From assembly GCA_947492235.1 (NCBI GenBank), contig CANLLZ010000001.1:124001-188000 (forward strand): a stretch of DNA of 64,000 nucleotides, given 5' to 3'. This document shows, in pieces, positions 17,597 through 27,236 of the stretch (its first letter is position 1; the number at the start of each line of letters is the position of its first letter). A model generated the notes under the pieces. The model did not search any database and had not been told where the DNA came from. It saw only the letters and a program-made list of their open reading frames with translations. Source of the stretch: an uncultured Altererythrobacter sp. Lineage in GTDB: Bacteria; Pseudomonadota; Alphaproteobacteria; Sphingomonadales; Sphingomonadaceae. The translations under genes and the position numbers were made by a program.

Positions 17597-18709
17597 TCAA
17601 CCCGTAGCCGCCAATTCCTCTTCCATCGTCGGATAGTCGATATAGCCTTCCGGGCCGGGCAGATACCAGCTTTGCGGCACATTGGTGTTTTCCGCCCATT
17701 CGGCGCCGTTGCGAATGCGCTCTTCGAGATCGGGATTGGAGATATAGGGCCGCCCGAACGTCACTGCATCGCATTTGCCGGAGGCGATATCGGCACTGGC
17801 TTCTGCGGCAGTGTAATCGCTGTTCAGGACCAGCGGGCCGGTAAAGGCAGCGCGGATCATCGGGCTTTGTTTGGGCACATCGGTGCTGCCGAAAGTGCCG
17901 TCCGGGCCGGGCTCGCGCAGTTCGAGGAAGGCCAGCTTGTGCTTCTGGGCGATGCTGGCCGCAACGCCGAATGTGGTCTCCGGATCGGGATCGTCGCACC
18001 CTTGCGTCTCTCCATTGGGGGAAAGGCGCAGGCCCACACGGTCGGCGCCCCACACATCGACCAGCGCGGTCAGCACTTCATCGAGGAAACGCGTGCGGTT
18101 TTCCGCAGTGCCGCCATATTCGTCGGTCCGCAGATTGGTGCTGGAGCGGATGAACTGGTCCACCAGATAGCCATTGGCCCCGTGCAGTTGCACGCCGTCA
18201 AATCCGGCCTTTTTGGCATTCTCCGCAGCATGACGGTAATCGCCGACCACGCGGGCAATCTCGGCGACCGACAATTCGCGTGCCTGTTGGTGATCCTGCC
18301 GCCCGGTGGGCGTGTGCGCATGGCCAGGCGCAGTTGTTGCGCTGGCAGAGACGGGCGCATCGCCATCGAGAAAGTCCGGGTGGACCAAACGGCCCATATG
18401 CCAAAGCTGCAGGACAATCAGACCGCCTTCCTCATGCACGGCCTCGGTCACGGCTTTCCAGCCTTCCACCTGCTCGTCGCTCCAGATGCCCGGCGCGGCG
18501 GGCCAGCCCAGACCTTCGCGGCTGATGCCGGTTGCCTCGCTGATTATCAGGCCTGCACCGCTGCGCTGGCGATAATAGGTGGCCATCATCTCGTTCGGGA
18601 TCGAATTGGGCTGCGTCGCGCGGCCACGGGTCAGCGGGGCCATCATGATGCGGCTGCGCGCTTCCAGAGCGCCCATGGTGATCGGCTCGAACAGATTTTC
18701 CTGTGGCAT
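17597..18709 (-). CDS. Alkene reductase, Old Yellow Enzyme family
   Basis: 370-residue FMN-dependent ene-reductase (NemA/XenB group) reducing activated C=C bonds or nitro-esters with NAD(P)H. Visible: MAPLTRGRA at the N terminus (FMN phosphate side), QLWHMGR, the substrate-binding His/Asn pair in LHGANGYLVDQF, the NRTRFLDEV stretch and FGRPYISNPDL near the C terminus. Start ATG 18709 gives the usual MPQENLFEPI. A single gene, or the head of a two-gene unit with the CitE-like gene downstream. Substrate not predictable. Confidence 0.92.
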   Translation of the reverse strand: MPQENLFEPITMGALEARSRIMMAPLTRGRATQPNSIPNEMMATYYRQRSGAGLIISEATGISREGLGWPAAPGIWSDEQVEGWKAVTEAVHEEGGLIVLQLWHMGRLVHPDFLDGDAPVSASATTAPGHAHTPTGRQDHQQARELSVAEIARVVGDYRHAAENAKKAGFDGVQLHGANGYLVDQFIRSSTNLRTDEYGGTAENRTRFLDEVLTALVDVWGADRVGLRLSPNGETQGCDDPDPETTFGVAASIAQKHKLAFLELREPGPDGTFGSTDVPKQSPMIRAAFTGPLVLNSDYTAAEASADIASGKCDAVTFGRPYISNPDLEERIRNGAEWAENTNVPQSWYLPGPEGYIDYPTMEEELAATG

Positions 18710-18840
18710 GATGGTATCGGTTTCCCCGTTGACTTCAGACTGGTTGGTTGGAGTGGGTGTTTGAGCGAAAGGCTAAGGCGCGGCTATGTTCAGGGCAACC
18801 GTAGAAAGTTGGGCCTGCGCGCTCTTCCGGTAGCGATGTA

Positions 18841-20175
18841 TCATTCATGCGCAGCCTCGTCCCAGAACGATTTGGCGAATTTCTTGGCGTGTCCTTCAAA
18901 TTGCTCGAGGTCCGGGCCCTGCAGCACCAGCCGCGCTTGCTCGGCCAGCAAGCGGCCTTCTTCGCGCAAGAGAGATTGCCGCTTTTCATCGCGGATGGGC
19001 GTGGCTGCATTCGAAAGCGTGTCCAGCATCACCTCTGCGGCAATGGGTGAAGTCGCCACCGCGCTGCGGATCGAGCCAAAACCGCGTTTGACGTAGTGAT
19101 CGAAACCGTCGGGCAGGGGGATGACCGGGCAATCATCCGCATCACCGCCGCAAATATCCTTGCGCAAGTCGCGCCGCCCGATATCCGCCGTTGCCGCGCC
19201 CAGCCAATGAAGCGCAGTGATGGCGGTGAAGGGATCGTTTATTCCCGGCGAAAGCGCGCGCAGGCCGATCTCGACCAGCTCGTCGATCAGGAACTGCGGG
19301 TCCTGGCTGGGTGTGCGAAATGCTCCCAAGGTAAAGCAATCACGGACACGCGCTTCGACGTCTTCCGGCTGGCATCCGTCGATCTCCATCAAGGGAATAT
19401 CGCGGTGGACGAAGTCGCCGGTACGCACCTTGAGCGAAAAGGTGCATCCGCATTTCTTGGCAATGGCTTCCAGATCTTCGAAGTCGATCATCTGGACATA
19501 GCCGGAATCCCAAGCGACCAGCGGCTCCCCGACCTGCTGCTCAACCGCATCGCCGAACTCGTCCTCGACCGGATAGGTCTCGCGAATGGCCAGGATCAGG
19601 CGGCGGCCGATCCCTTCCAGCACCTTGTTGATGCGGATGCTGGACGGGATGTGGTTGAGGAAAAACACCAGCACCGCAACGCACAGCGCCATCATCGCAT
19701 AGGCGACCAGAAGCGATAATTGCGGGACAAAGCCGGGCAGGGCAGTGGCGGCGGCCTCTGCGCCCGAACCGGGCGTTTCGTCCTCTGCGCGCACGCTGCG
19801 CAGCACGATCAGCGCGTAGACAAAGGCCCCGATAAAGACGCTCAGGCTCAGCTGGTTGCCGCGATCCTCCAGAAAATTGGTCAGCAATCGCGGGCCGTAG
19901 TTGCCGCTGGCATAGGTCACCGCGACCAGCGTGATGGAAAACACCGTTGAGGCCACCCCGATCATGCTGCCCGCCATCACGGTGAGCATATCGGCGGCGC
20001 CCTTGGGCCTGCTGGGAATCAGCCAGTCAGCGTCGTTCAGAAAATCCGCCGCCCCGCTGCGATCCAGCCACAGCATGACAAAGGCGAGAGCCGCCGCGCA
20101 GATCGAAAGAAGGGCGGGGAAGAACCAGTAATTCGCTGTCAGGCGTTCCCAGAAAAAGCGAATTTCGGCGGTCAT
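18841..20175 (-). CDS. DUF2254 family membrane protein
   Basis: 444 residues. Four membrane spans lie in the first 190 residues (around 17-37, 65-87, 109-128 and 150-175), followed by a large cytoplasmic domain. The segment ALSPGINDPFTAITALHWLG is characteristic of the DUF2254 family, as is STVFSITLVAVTYAS. The family has no established function. The 131-bp stretch between it and the reductase gene at 18709 shows nothing recognisable. Confidence 0.8.
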   Translation of the reverse strand: MTAEIRFFWERLTANYWFFPALLSICAAALAFVMLWLDRSGAADFLNDADWLIPSRPKGAADMLTVMAGSMIGVASTVFSITLVAVTYASGNYGPRLLTNFLEDRGNQLSLSVFIGAFVYALIVLRSVRAEDETPGSGAEAAATALPGFVPQLSLLVAYAMMALCVAVLVFFLNHIPSSIRINKVLEGIGRRLILAIRETYPVEDEFGDAVEQQVGEPLVAWDSGYVQMIDFEDLEAIAKKCGCTFSLKVRTGDFVHRDIPLMEIDGCQPEDVEARVRDCFTLGAFRTPSQDPQFLIDELVEIGLRALSPGINDPFTAITALHWLGAATADIGRRDLRKDICGGDADDCPVIPLPDGFDHYVKRGFGSIRSAVATSPIAAEVMLDTLSNAATPIRDEKRQSLLREEGRLLAEQARLVLQGPDLEQFEGHAKKFAKSFWDEAAHE

Positions 20176-20214
20176 GGGGTGTGAACGCGCGGGTCGAGGA
20201 TTGGTTGCCGTTCG

Positions 20215-20622
20215 CTATTCGCGGGCGGGGCAGAGGGGAAGAGCCTCGAGAGAAGGCAGGACCATAGATTTGCGCTCTTCAGAGGAGAACGCGAGTTTCC
20301 CGCCGAGCAGCGCCAGCGCGCGTTCTATGTGCCATGCCCCCGATCCGCCCGACTGGGCACGCCTGTGCGCGGCAACACTGCGGGCGAAGGAACGGTCCAC
20401 AAGGCTCTCGCGGCTGTCGCTATGCGCTTGGTCGATGCAACCGAAGCCCGGCGTATTGAGCGCACCGCCCGCCACCGCCGCGTGCACTTCGAGCACGGTG
20501 TAGAAAGTGATCATGCCCAGCATCAGTACTGCGCCCAGCATCGCCTTGCGCAGGAAGCGCGGCAGGATGCGTCGCCAATTGTAGTCGAAGTCCCTCAGGC
20601 GGAGAATGTCCGACCAGCGCAT
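20215..20622 (-). CDS. Small single-span membrane protein next to nadA
   Basis: 135 residues, no family recognised. A basic N terminus (WRRILPRFLRK) precedes a single hydrophobic span at about residues 28-50, then a soluble region. Start ATG 20622 is 9 bp after the nadA stop on the same strand, so the two are very likely co-transcribed. The codon usage resembles neighbours. The role is unknown; linkage to NAD synthesis is positional only. Confidence 0.65.
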   Translation of the reverse strand: MRWSDILRLRDFDYNWRRILPRFLRKAMLGAVLMLGMITFYTVLEVHAAVAGGALNTPGFGCIDQAHSDSRESLVDRSFARSVAAHRRAQSGGSGAWHIERALALLGGKLAFSSEERKSMVLPSLEALPLCPARE

Positions 20623-20631
20623 GATGCGGGA

Positions 20632-21618
20632 CTAAACCTTCCCCAGATCTCCCTGACCCACCGTCCCACTCGCCAGTTCGAGCATCTTGTCGAGGCTCTT
20701 CTTGGCTTGCAGGCGGAGGCCTTCCTCGATTTCGATCCGGGGCTCCAGATCGCGCAGGCAGGCGGAGAGCTTCTCCATCGTGTTGAGCGCCATGTACGGG
20801 CAGATGTTGCAGCTGCAATTGCCGTCGGCGCCGGGCGCGCCGATGAAGTTTTTGTTCGGCAGCGCCTTTTCCATCTGGTGGATGATGTGCGGCTCGGTCG
20901 CGACGATCAGCGTGTCGCCTTCGAAGGTCTCGGCGAATTGCAGGATGCCGCTGGTCGAGCCGACATAGTCCGCATGGTCGACAATAGTCGGCGGGCATTC
21001 CGGGTGCGCGGCGATGGGCGCGTCGGGGTGTTGCTCTTTCAGTTTCAGCAGTTCGGTTTCGCTGAAGGCTTCGTGCACGATGCAGACACCGGGCCACAGC
21101 AGCATCTCGCGGTCGAATTTGCGGCTGAGATACCCGCCCAGATGCCGGTCGGGGCCGAAGATGATCTTCTGGTCCTTGGGGATCTGCTGCAGGATCGTTT
21201 CCGCGCTGGAACTGGTGACGATGACGTCGCTGAGCGCCTTCACCTCGGTCGAGCAGTTGATATAGGTCAGCGCGATGTGATCGGGGTGCTTCTCGCGGAA
21301 GGCCTTGAATTTCTCCGGCGGGCAGCTGTCTTCCAGACTGCACCCGGCGTCCATATCGGGCAGGACGACGATCTTCTCCGGCGACAGGATCTTGGCCGTA
21401 TCGGCCATGAATTTCACGCCGCAAAAGGCGATCACATCGGCATCGGTTTCCGCCGCCATCTGGCTGAGCTGGAGCGAATCGCCGACAAAATCGGCCAGAT
21501 CCTGAATGTCCGGCGTCTGGTAATAATGCGCCAGAATAATCGCGTTCTTCTCCTTGCGGAGGCGGTTGATCTCGGCGAGCAGGTCTTCGCCGGTGGGCAG
21601 TTTGGTTTCGGCTTTCAT
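20632..21618 (-). CDS. nadA: Quinolinate synthase
   Basis: 328-residue [4Fe-4S] enzyme condensing iminoaspartate with dihydroxyacetone phosphate to quinolinate in de novo NAD synthesis. Conserved elements: AHYYQTPDIQDLADFVGDSLQLSQ at the N terminus, FCGVKFMADTAKIL, AGCSLEDSC, HPECPP, GSTSGIL and GNCSCNICPYMALNT, which contain the cluster cysteines. No nadB or nadC is adjacent. It heads a two-gene unit with the small membrane protein gene downstream. Confidence 0.97.
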   Translation of the reverse strand: MKAETKLPTGEDLLAEINRLRKEKNAIILAHYYQTPDIQDLADFVGDSLQLSQMAAETDADVIAFCGVKFMADTAKILSPEKIVVLPDMDAGCSLEDSCPPEKFKAFREKHPDHIALTYINCSTEVKALSDVIVTSSSAETILQQIPKDQKIIFGPDRHLGGYLSRKFDREMLLWPGVCIVHEAFSETELLKLKEQHPDAPIAAHPECPPTIVDHADYVGSTSGILQFAETFEGDTLIVATEPHIIHQMEKALPNKNFIGAPGADGNCSCNICPYMALNTMEKLSACLRDLEPRIEIEEGLRLQAKKSLDKMLELASGTVGQGDLGKV

Positions 21619-21691
21619 TCTGTGTCCTGTCTAATGGCGTATATGCAGGCGCTTCATACACATAACGGACGCGGATGGCAGGGCGTTCCGC

Positions 21692-22477
21692 CTACATCGT
21701 GAAACCCGGCGGCAGGAAGGCCTCCATCGGGCGCTGCGCGCCAGGCGTGCCCGCGAGATAGCTTTCGGTCAGAGCAATGCCGAAGGGCGAATAGGCGAGC
21801 ACCATCGAGACCGTGAACACCGCCACATAAATGCCGAGCCCCCACCAATAGGCGGGATGCACCGCGCCGCGCGCCCGCTTGTCAGCGATCATTCCGATTA
21901 CGGGGAACAGGAACGTAATGATCTGGGTGATGAGCCACGCATTGGGGATCATCAGCGGCATGGGCAGCAGACGCCCGATCCCGGGGCCGAGCAGTACGGC
22001 CATCGCGCACAGCATAAGTCGGCGGTGCCATCCCGTGTAGCGGCGGCGCTTGAGTGCCCACCATGCGAGGCCCGCGAAGCACCACAGAACCGCGAGGTTG
22101 CTGAACAGAAACTCGCTTTTGTGGAAGAAGAACGGCCCTCCGGTACGCTGCGCCACCACCAGCATCACCCACGTGCCGGTCAGTGCCATCAAGGGCACCC
22201 AGAGATAAGCGAGCTTGCCCAGTCGGATATGCCACTCGCGCACGCCCGCGTGGATGGTCGCGTGCTGGCCGAGATACAGAGCGATCCAGCCCATGAAAAC
22301 GACGCCGTGCACGTGATAGGCCGCCGGAACGTCAAAGCTGGAGCGGCCTGCGGCGAGATTGACGACGAACCCCGCCACAATCAGCAGCGACATGACCACC
22401 GCCATGATCAGGAAAAACCGCGTATCCTGAAGTTCGCCGCGCCCCGTGACGCGTGCATCATCCGCTATCGTTGCCAT
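21692..22477 (-). CDS. Seven-span integral membrane protein of unknown function
   Basis: 261 residues dominated by hydrophobic segments (about seven), with several membrane-adjacent histidines (HVHGVV, HATIHAGVREWHIRLG, GWHRRLM). This arrangement recalls DUF2306/cytochrome b561-like proteins, but no exact family is claimed. ATG 22477 is chosen because gccggagggatta gives a strong ribosome site just before it; an upstream ATG at 22492 lacks one. A stand-alone gene between nadA and the sulfotransferase gene. Confidence 0.65.
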   Translation of the reverse strand: MATIADDARVTGRGELQDTRFFLIMAVVMSLLIVAGFVVNLAAGRSSFDVPAAYHVHGVVFMGWIALYLGQHATIHAGVREWHIRLGKLAYLWVPLMALTGTWVMLVVAQRTGGPFFFHKSEFLFSNLAVLWCFAGLAWWALKRRRYTGWHRRLMLCAMAVLLGPGIGRLLPMPLMIPNAWLITQIITFLFPVIGMIADKRARGAVHPAYWWGLGIYVAVFTVSMVLAYSPFGIALTESYLAGTPGAQRPMEAFLPPGFTM

Positions 22478-22520
22478 TAATCCCTCCGGCAAGCGACCCG
22501 AAGACGATTGCTAGGCAAGG

Positions 22521-24494
22521 TCAGGCAGTGGGGTCAAGCGCGCCCAGCGCGGCCTTCAGATCGCCCAGCCATGGCTCGAACGGCTTCCATGCGCCTTGGC
22601 CTGCGCGGTTGATCGGCTGGCGGACTTGCTCGGACGAGGCGGTGCGCACCGCGCGGTCGGTCTTGTGAAAATCGACGCAGGCTTGTTCGAACGGCAGCCC
22701 GCAATGGTCCAGCATCTGGCGCACCTGTCCCTCCAGATCGTCGAGCACATCCTCGTGCTGGACGCGCAGGACCTTGCCCGGCAGCACCGTATCCCAATGC
22801 GCCATCAGATCGACATAGTCGGCGTAATAGCGCCCGAGCTCGGTCAGCCCGTAAGTGAACTCCTGCCCCTCCGCGAAGAGCTGTTTGAAGCCGGAAAAAC
22901 AGCAATCCATCGGATCGCGCCGCGCATCGATAATCGTCGCATTGGGCAGGATCAGGTGGATCAGGCCGATATGCCGGAAGTTGTTCGGCATCTTGTCGAT
23001 GAAGAACGGTGCGCCCTGCCGGTGGACGCGGGTATTTTCGATAAAGTCCTCGCCGAATTGGGCCAGTCGCTCCGGCGCGAGTTCGTGGAGAATTTCCGGA
23101 TAGCGTGACTGGCCCGCTTTCCGTCCGCGCAGCCGGTGGGCGAGCGAGAGGATATTGGGCAATTCCAGCGTGCCGTCCACTTGGCTGTGGCTGGCGAGGA
23201 TCTGTTCGAGCAGCGTCGAACCCGCGCGCGGCAGGCCGAGGATGAAGATCGGGTCGGGGGCGGGGTGCCCCGCGCCCTCATGCTTCGCAAACAGTTCCGG
23301 CGTGCAATGCACTTTCTGCCTGGCCAGCTCCGCGCTCATCTGGTCGGCGCTGTAGCGGGTCTGGGCACGTTTCAGCGCATTGCCCTGCTCGTAATGGGCG
23401 AAGCTGTCGGCGTATTCCTCGCGGTCCTCATACGCCTTGCCGAGGGCGAAGGAGAGATGAACCTTGTCCATGAAAGCCAGATCAGGCCTCTCCAGCTGGG
23501 CGCGCATGGCGGCGATTTCGTCATCGGTGAAGCGATAGGTCTTGAGATTGGCCAGCGCATACCACGCATCGCCGTGATCGGGCTTGGCGGCGAAGGCGGC
23601 GCGGTAGCTGGCGACGGCGTCCCCGGTCTGCCCGGTCGTCTTCAGCGCATGGCCGCGGCTGGTCAGAGTGGCGGGATCTTCGGGCAGTTTTTCCAGCACG
23701 GCATCGAACAGCGTGAAGGCACGCTCGTAATCGCCCGTTTGCATGCTCTCGACCGCCAGATGCGACTGGAACAGCGGGCTGTCGGGGTCGCGGTTGTACA
23801 GCGCCTCGGCCTGCTCGCGCGCCTGTTCGAATTTCTGGCGGCGGCGAAGCGCGTCAATGTAGTCGAGCCGCAACTGCACATTGTCCGGCTCGAATGTGAC
23901 GGCGCTTTCCAGCAGGAATTCGGCATCGTCCAGAATGCCCAGCTTGATCCCTATCTGTGCGAGCAGCCGCATGCCTTCCACATTGCGGGGATGTTTAAGC
24001 AAGAAGGCGCGGCAAATCTGCTCGGCATGGAGCACGCGCCCTTCGTGCAGATGATGGGTCACGGCGACCAGTTCGCGCGGCAGAGCGCGCAGGCGCTGGC
24101 TCTGGGCGGCAGCGGCCTCAGCCTCGGCAGTGTACCCGGCGGCGGCCAGCAATTCGCTCTGCGCGCGCCAGCTTGCCTCCAGCGCCGGATTGAATTTTAC
24201 CGCACGGCCATAAGCGGCAATCGCGATATCGTTCTTGCCCTGATCTCGCGCGAGATGGCCGTCCTCCTGCCATGCGCGCCCGAATTCGGGCGATGCGGTG
24301 TGAAGCCGGGAAAGCACGGCATCGGCCTTTGCGTATTCCTTGCAATAACGATGCGCGACTGCGGCGATGTAGAGCGCCTCGATGTCATCGGGCGCGCTGG
24401 CCAGCACGTCTAATGCGCGGTCGCGACCGGCCGCGAAATCGCCGCTCTGCAGCGCTTTTTGCGCCGCTGACAGATCATCGTCTCGTGTGCTCAT
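22521..24494 (-). CDS. TPR-repeat sulfotransferase
   Basis: 657 residues. The N-terminal two thirds (about 5-400) is a TPR solenoid (for example RAFTLFDAVLEKLPEDP and the GDAWYALAN turn); the C-terminal domain from about residue 425 is a PAPS-dependent sulfotransferase with the 5'-phosphosulfate loop GLPRAGSTLLEQIL and the 3'-phosphate segment DARRDPMDCCFSGFKQ. In sphingomonads such genes commonly accompany TonB receptors, and the gene directly upstream on the same strand is one. The sulfate acceptor is unknown. An intrinsic terminator separates the two genes, so expression may be only partly shared. Confidence 0.9.
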   Translation of the reverse strand: MSTRDDDLSAAQKALQSGDFAAGRDRALDVLASAPDDIEALYIAAVAHRYCKEYAKADAVLSRLHTASPEFGRAWQEDGHLARDQGKNDIAIAAYGRAVKFNPALEASWRAQSELLAAAGYTAEAEAAAAQSQRLRALPRELVAVTHHLHEGRVLHAEQICRAFLLKHPRNVEGMRLLAQIGIKLGILDDAEFLLESAVTFEPDNVQLRLDYIDALRRRQKFEQAREQAEALYNRDPDSPLFQSHLAVESMQTGDYERAFTLFDAVLEKLPEDPATLTSRGHALKTTGQTGDAVASYRAAFAAKPDHGDAWYALANLKTYRFTDDEIAAMRAQLERPDLAFMDKVHLSFALGKAYEDREEYADSFAHYEQGNALKRAQTRYSADQMSAELARQKVHCTPELFAKHEGAGHPAPDPIFILGLPRAGSTLLEQILASHSQVDGTLELPNILSLAHRLRGRKAGQSRYPEILHELAPERLAQFGEDFIENTRVHRQGAPFFIDKMPNNFRHIGLIHLILPNATIIDARRDPMDCCFSGFKQLFAEGQEFTYGLTELGRYYADYVDLMAHWDTVLPGKVLRVQHEDVLDDLEGQVRQMLDHCGLPFEQACVDFHKTDRAVRTASSEQVRQPINRAGQGAWKPFEPWLGDLKAALGALDPTA

Positions 24495-24527
24495 GTCCGC
24501 CCCAGTGCCAGAACGCGCGCTAAACGC

Positions 24528-24561
24528 AAAACGGCGGGCAAGGCTGTTCGCCCGCCCGCCG
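24528..24561 (-). terminator. Rho-independent terminator after the TonB receptor
   Basis: On the minus strand an 8-bp stem (cggcgggc, 24554-24561, pairing gcccgccg, 24532-24539) is followed by TTTTGCG (24525-24531). It lies after the receptor stop and before the sulfotransferase start, so it could attenuate read-through. Confidence 0.7.
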
Positions 24562-24587
24562 CTTCGCGTGTTCCGTGCGGGAACCGA

Positions 24588-27236
24588 TCAGTAGTCGAAC
24601 CCGACCCGGATGCCGACCGTCGCCGGACGGTTGGTCGTAATCCGCTCGCGGTCATTGATGAAGTTGCCGGCAATTTCGGCACGCTCGTCAAAGATGTTGT
24701 CGGCGAACAGCTCGATGTTCCACTGGTCCTTCTTGACACCCATGGAGAAGCCGACCGTGGTGTAGCTGTCCAGCTCGATCGTGTTGATCGAGATGATGTC
24801 GGTCTTCTTGCTGGAGGAATGCGTGGCCTGCGCCTGCAGGTGATATTCCAGCGGGCCGGAGAACCACTCGTAACGTGCGCGTGCATTGCCCTGGAAGCTG
24901 GGTGCATAGGCCAGATCGCTGCCAACGATGACGTCGGTCGTTGGCGTCAGAACCTCGGTAATTTCGGTGTCGAGGAAGCTGAACGCGCCGGTGACGGTCA
25001 GGCCGGGCACCGCATAGGGGGCGACCGTGAATTCACCTTCGACGCCCTTGATCTCTGCATCCGCAGCGTTGTCGCTGAAGAACAAATTGGTGATGCTGGG
25101 ATCGAAGATCGTCGTCTGCAGGCGACTGATATCGACATAGAAGGCGCTGGCGTTGAAGCGCAGCTGGCCGTCCAGAAGATCAAGCTTTGCACCCAGTTCG
25201 TAGTTCTTCACCTCGTCGGTTTCGAGCTCGAAGGGAACGGTGAAACCCGCGCCATTGGTCGCGCCGCCGGGACGGTTGAGCAATCCGGGACGGAAGCCTT
25301 CCGAATAGGTGGCGTAGAACAGCGTATCCGGCGTCGGCGTCAGGGTAATGGTACCCTTGTAAATCGCACCTTCGGCCTTCGCCACGTCCGGTGCCTGCAA
25401 CGCGTTGAACACCTGCTGGGCCTGACCTGCCGAGAGACCGGCGGCCTGAATGTCGGCAATCGTGTCGCCGGCATTGAACGTCTGGCGGAGGGCTGGGTTA
25501 CAGCTGCCGATAAAAGTGAACTGGCCGTCGCCATCATACAGATCGTTGATATCCGTACCGAACGCGTTCTGGTCGGTCGCGCTGAAGCTGTTGCAGAAAG
25601 AGCCGTTGGCGCTGCCTTCGAAATCGACTTCGATGTTGTAATAGCGCGCGCCGAAAGTGAACGTCAGCAGATCGGGCACGATGTCGAAGCTGGCTTCACC
25701 GAACAGGCCGAACTGCTCGTCCGTCCGGCGGATATCGTTGCGGAAGATCGTGTCTGCCGGGAACGGGCCGGGCTCGGTGGTGAAACCTTCCTGCGGGAAG
25801 TTCGGTTTGAACGGGCCAAACGGCTGCGCGATAACGTTGCCGGGATAGGCAAAATCGTTGCGCTCTTTCAGTTCCAGATCGGAATAGAATGCACCCGCGG
25901 TCACGCGGAAACGCTCGTCGGCAGGCGTGTTGAAGCGCAGTTCCTGCGTGAACACGGTCGTCTCGCTGTCCGAGGTGACATACAGGTTCGGCGGTTGACA
26001 CACGCCGGACGGTGCAACGCCCGTGCCGGGGTAGGTCACGCTGCCGTCACAGATGTAATAGGGCAGATACTGGCCGACAAACAGGTAGTCGGTGTAATCG
26101 ACGCGCTGCTCGGTCTGACGGTCGGTGTAGGCGCCGGTGTAGACGATATCGAGCATCGCCAAGCGGCCTTCGACTGTCCAGCTGGTGTTCGAGAAATCGT
26201 CTTCCAGATCATCGTCTTCGAAACGCTGAACATTCAGCCCGTCGAGACCACCGAGTTCCGGATCGGCGAAGAACACGCCGTCGCTCTCGACGCTCTGGCG
26301 GGCGTGGCTGACAGTCAGCTGCCAGTCGGGCGTCATTTCCCAGCGCGCGCTGGCGCGGAAACCGGCATATTGCGTGTCGTTGAAATCTTCCTCGACCAGC
26401 CCGTCATTGCGGGTGCGCAGGAAGCGGACACCGCTAAGGTCCTGTCCGGCCTGGAAACCGCCACGCAATGCGTTCACGGGCACTCCGTTCGAGCGTACGG
26501 TCCCGGCTGGGCGGAAGCGGGCGCTGCGGGCTGCAGAGCGAACGCCTGCGACATTGTCGATATAGCCGCCCTGATCGTCGAGATAGGCCACGAAACGCAG
26601 GCCGACACTGTCGGTCACCGGCACGTTGACCATGCCTTCGGCCTTGTAGCTGGCTTCGCCGCCCTTGGTGAAGGACGTTTCCAGATCGAAACCGGCATCG
26701 AAGCCGCTCAGGTCGGGCTTGGCGGTGATCAGGCGGACCACACCGGCCTGCGAGCTCGCGCCGAACAGCGTGCCTTGGGGCCCTGCCAGAACTTCGATCC
26801 GCTCCAGGTCGGCGGCGTAGACATCGAGGTTACGGCCCGGCTGCGCCAGCGGCTGGTCGTCCAGATACAGCGCGACGTTGGGGGCGAGGCCTGCAACACC
26901 GGCGGTGGTCAGGTTGGGCGTAGTGGAGGCGAGGCCGCGCACATAGATTGTGCTTTGGCCCGGGCCGGAACCGCCAGCTGTGACGCTGGGCAGTTGCTCC
27001 AGGTAATCGTCGAACGTGGCAACGCCCAGCTCGTCGAGAGCTTCGGCACCAATGGCGTTTACCGAAATGGCAACGTCCTGCAGGTCTTCGCTGCGCTTGG
27101 TTGCGGTCACGACGATCGTCTGGACGCCGCCCTGACGAGCTTCGGTTGTTTCAGAAGCGGCGTCTTGGGCGAAGGCTGGCGTGGCAGTTACGGCTGCAAG
27201 CACGCCCAGCGAGACGCTGGCGCGGAGAGATTTCAT
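24588..27236 (-). CDS. TonB-dependent receptor
   Basis: 882-residue outer-membrane receptor. Signal peptide 1-23 (cleavage after AFA), TonB box TIVVTATKR, a plug domain (VAISVNAIGAEALDELG, STIYVRGL, VEVLAGPQGTLFGASSQAG) and a barrel ending in VGFDY. The substrate is not deducible; these receptors may take up carbohydrates, aromatic compounds or steroids as well as iron complexes. Start ATG 27236 gives a proper signal peptide; longer in-frame extension does not. It is paired with the TPR-sulfotransferase downstream. Confidence 0.92.
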   Translation of the reverse strand: MKSLRASVSLGVLAAVTATPAFAQDAASETTEARQGGVQTIVVTATKRSEDLQDVAISVNAIGAEALDELGVATFDDYLEQLPSVTAGGSGPGQSTIYVRGLASTTPNLTTAGVAGLAPNVALYLDDQPLAQPGRNLDVYAADLERIEVLAGPQGTLFGASSQAGVVRLITAKPDLSGFDAGFDLETSFTKGGEASYKAEGMVNVPVTDSVGLRFVAYLDDQGGYIDNVAGVRSAARSARFRPAGTVRSNGVPVNALRGGFQAGQDLSGVRFLRTRNDGLVEEDFNDTQYAGFRASARWEMTPDWQLTVSHARQSVESDGVFFADPELGGLDGLNVQRFEDDDLEDDFSNTSWTVEGRLAMLDIVYTGAYTDRQTEQRVDYTDYLFVGQYLPYYICDGSVTYPGTGVAPSGVCQPPNLYVTSDSETTVFTQELRFNTPADERFRVTAGAFYSDLELKERNDFAYPGNVIAQPFGPFKPNFPQEGFTTEPGPFPADTIFRNDIRRTDEQFGLFGEASFDIVPDLLTFTFGARYYNIEVDFEGSANGSFCNSFSATDQNAFGTDINDLYDGDGQFTFIGSCNPALRQTFNAGDTIADIQAAGLSAGQAQQVFNALQAPDVAKAEGAIYKGTITLTPTPDTLFYATYSEGFRPGLLNRPGGATNGAGFTVPFELETDEVKNYELGAKLDLLDGQLRFNASAFYVDISRLQTTIFDPSITNLFFSDNAADAEIKGVEGEFTVAPYAVPGLTVTGAFSFLDTEITEVLTPTTDVIVGSDLAYAPSFQGNARARYEWFSGPLEYHLQAQATHSSSKKTDIISINTIELDSYTTVGFSMGVKKDQWNIELFADNIFDERAEIAGNFINDRERITTNRPATVGIRVGFDY

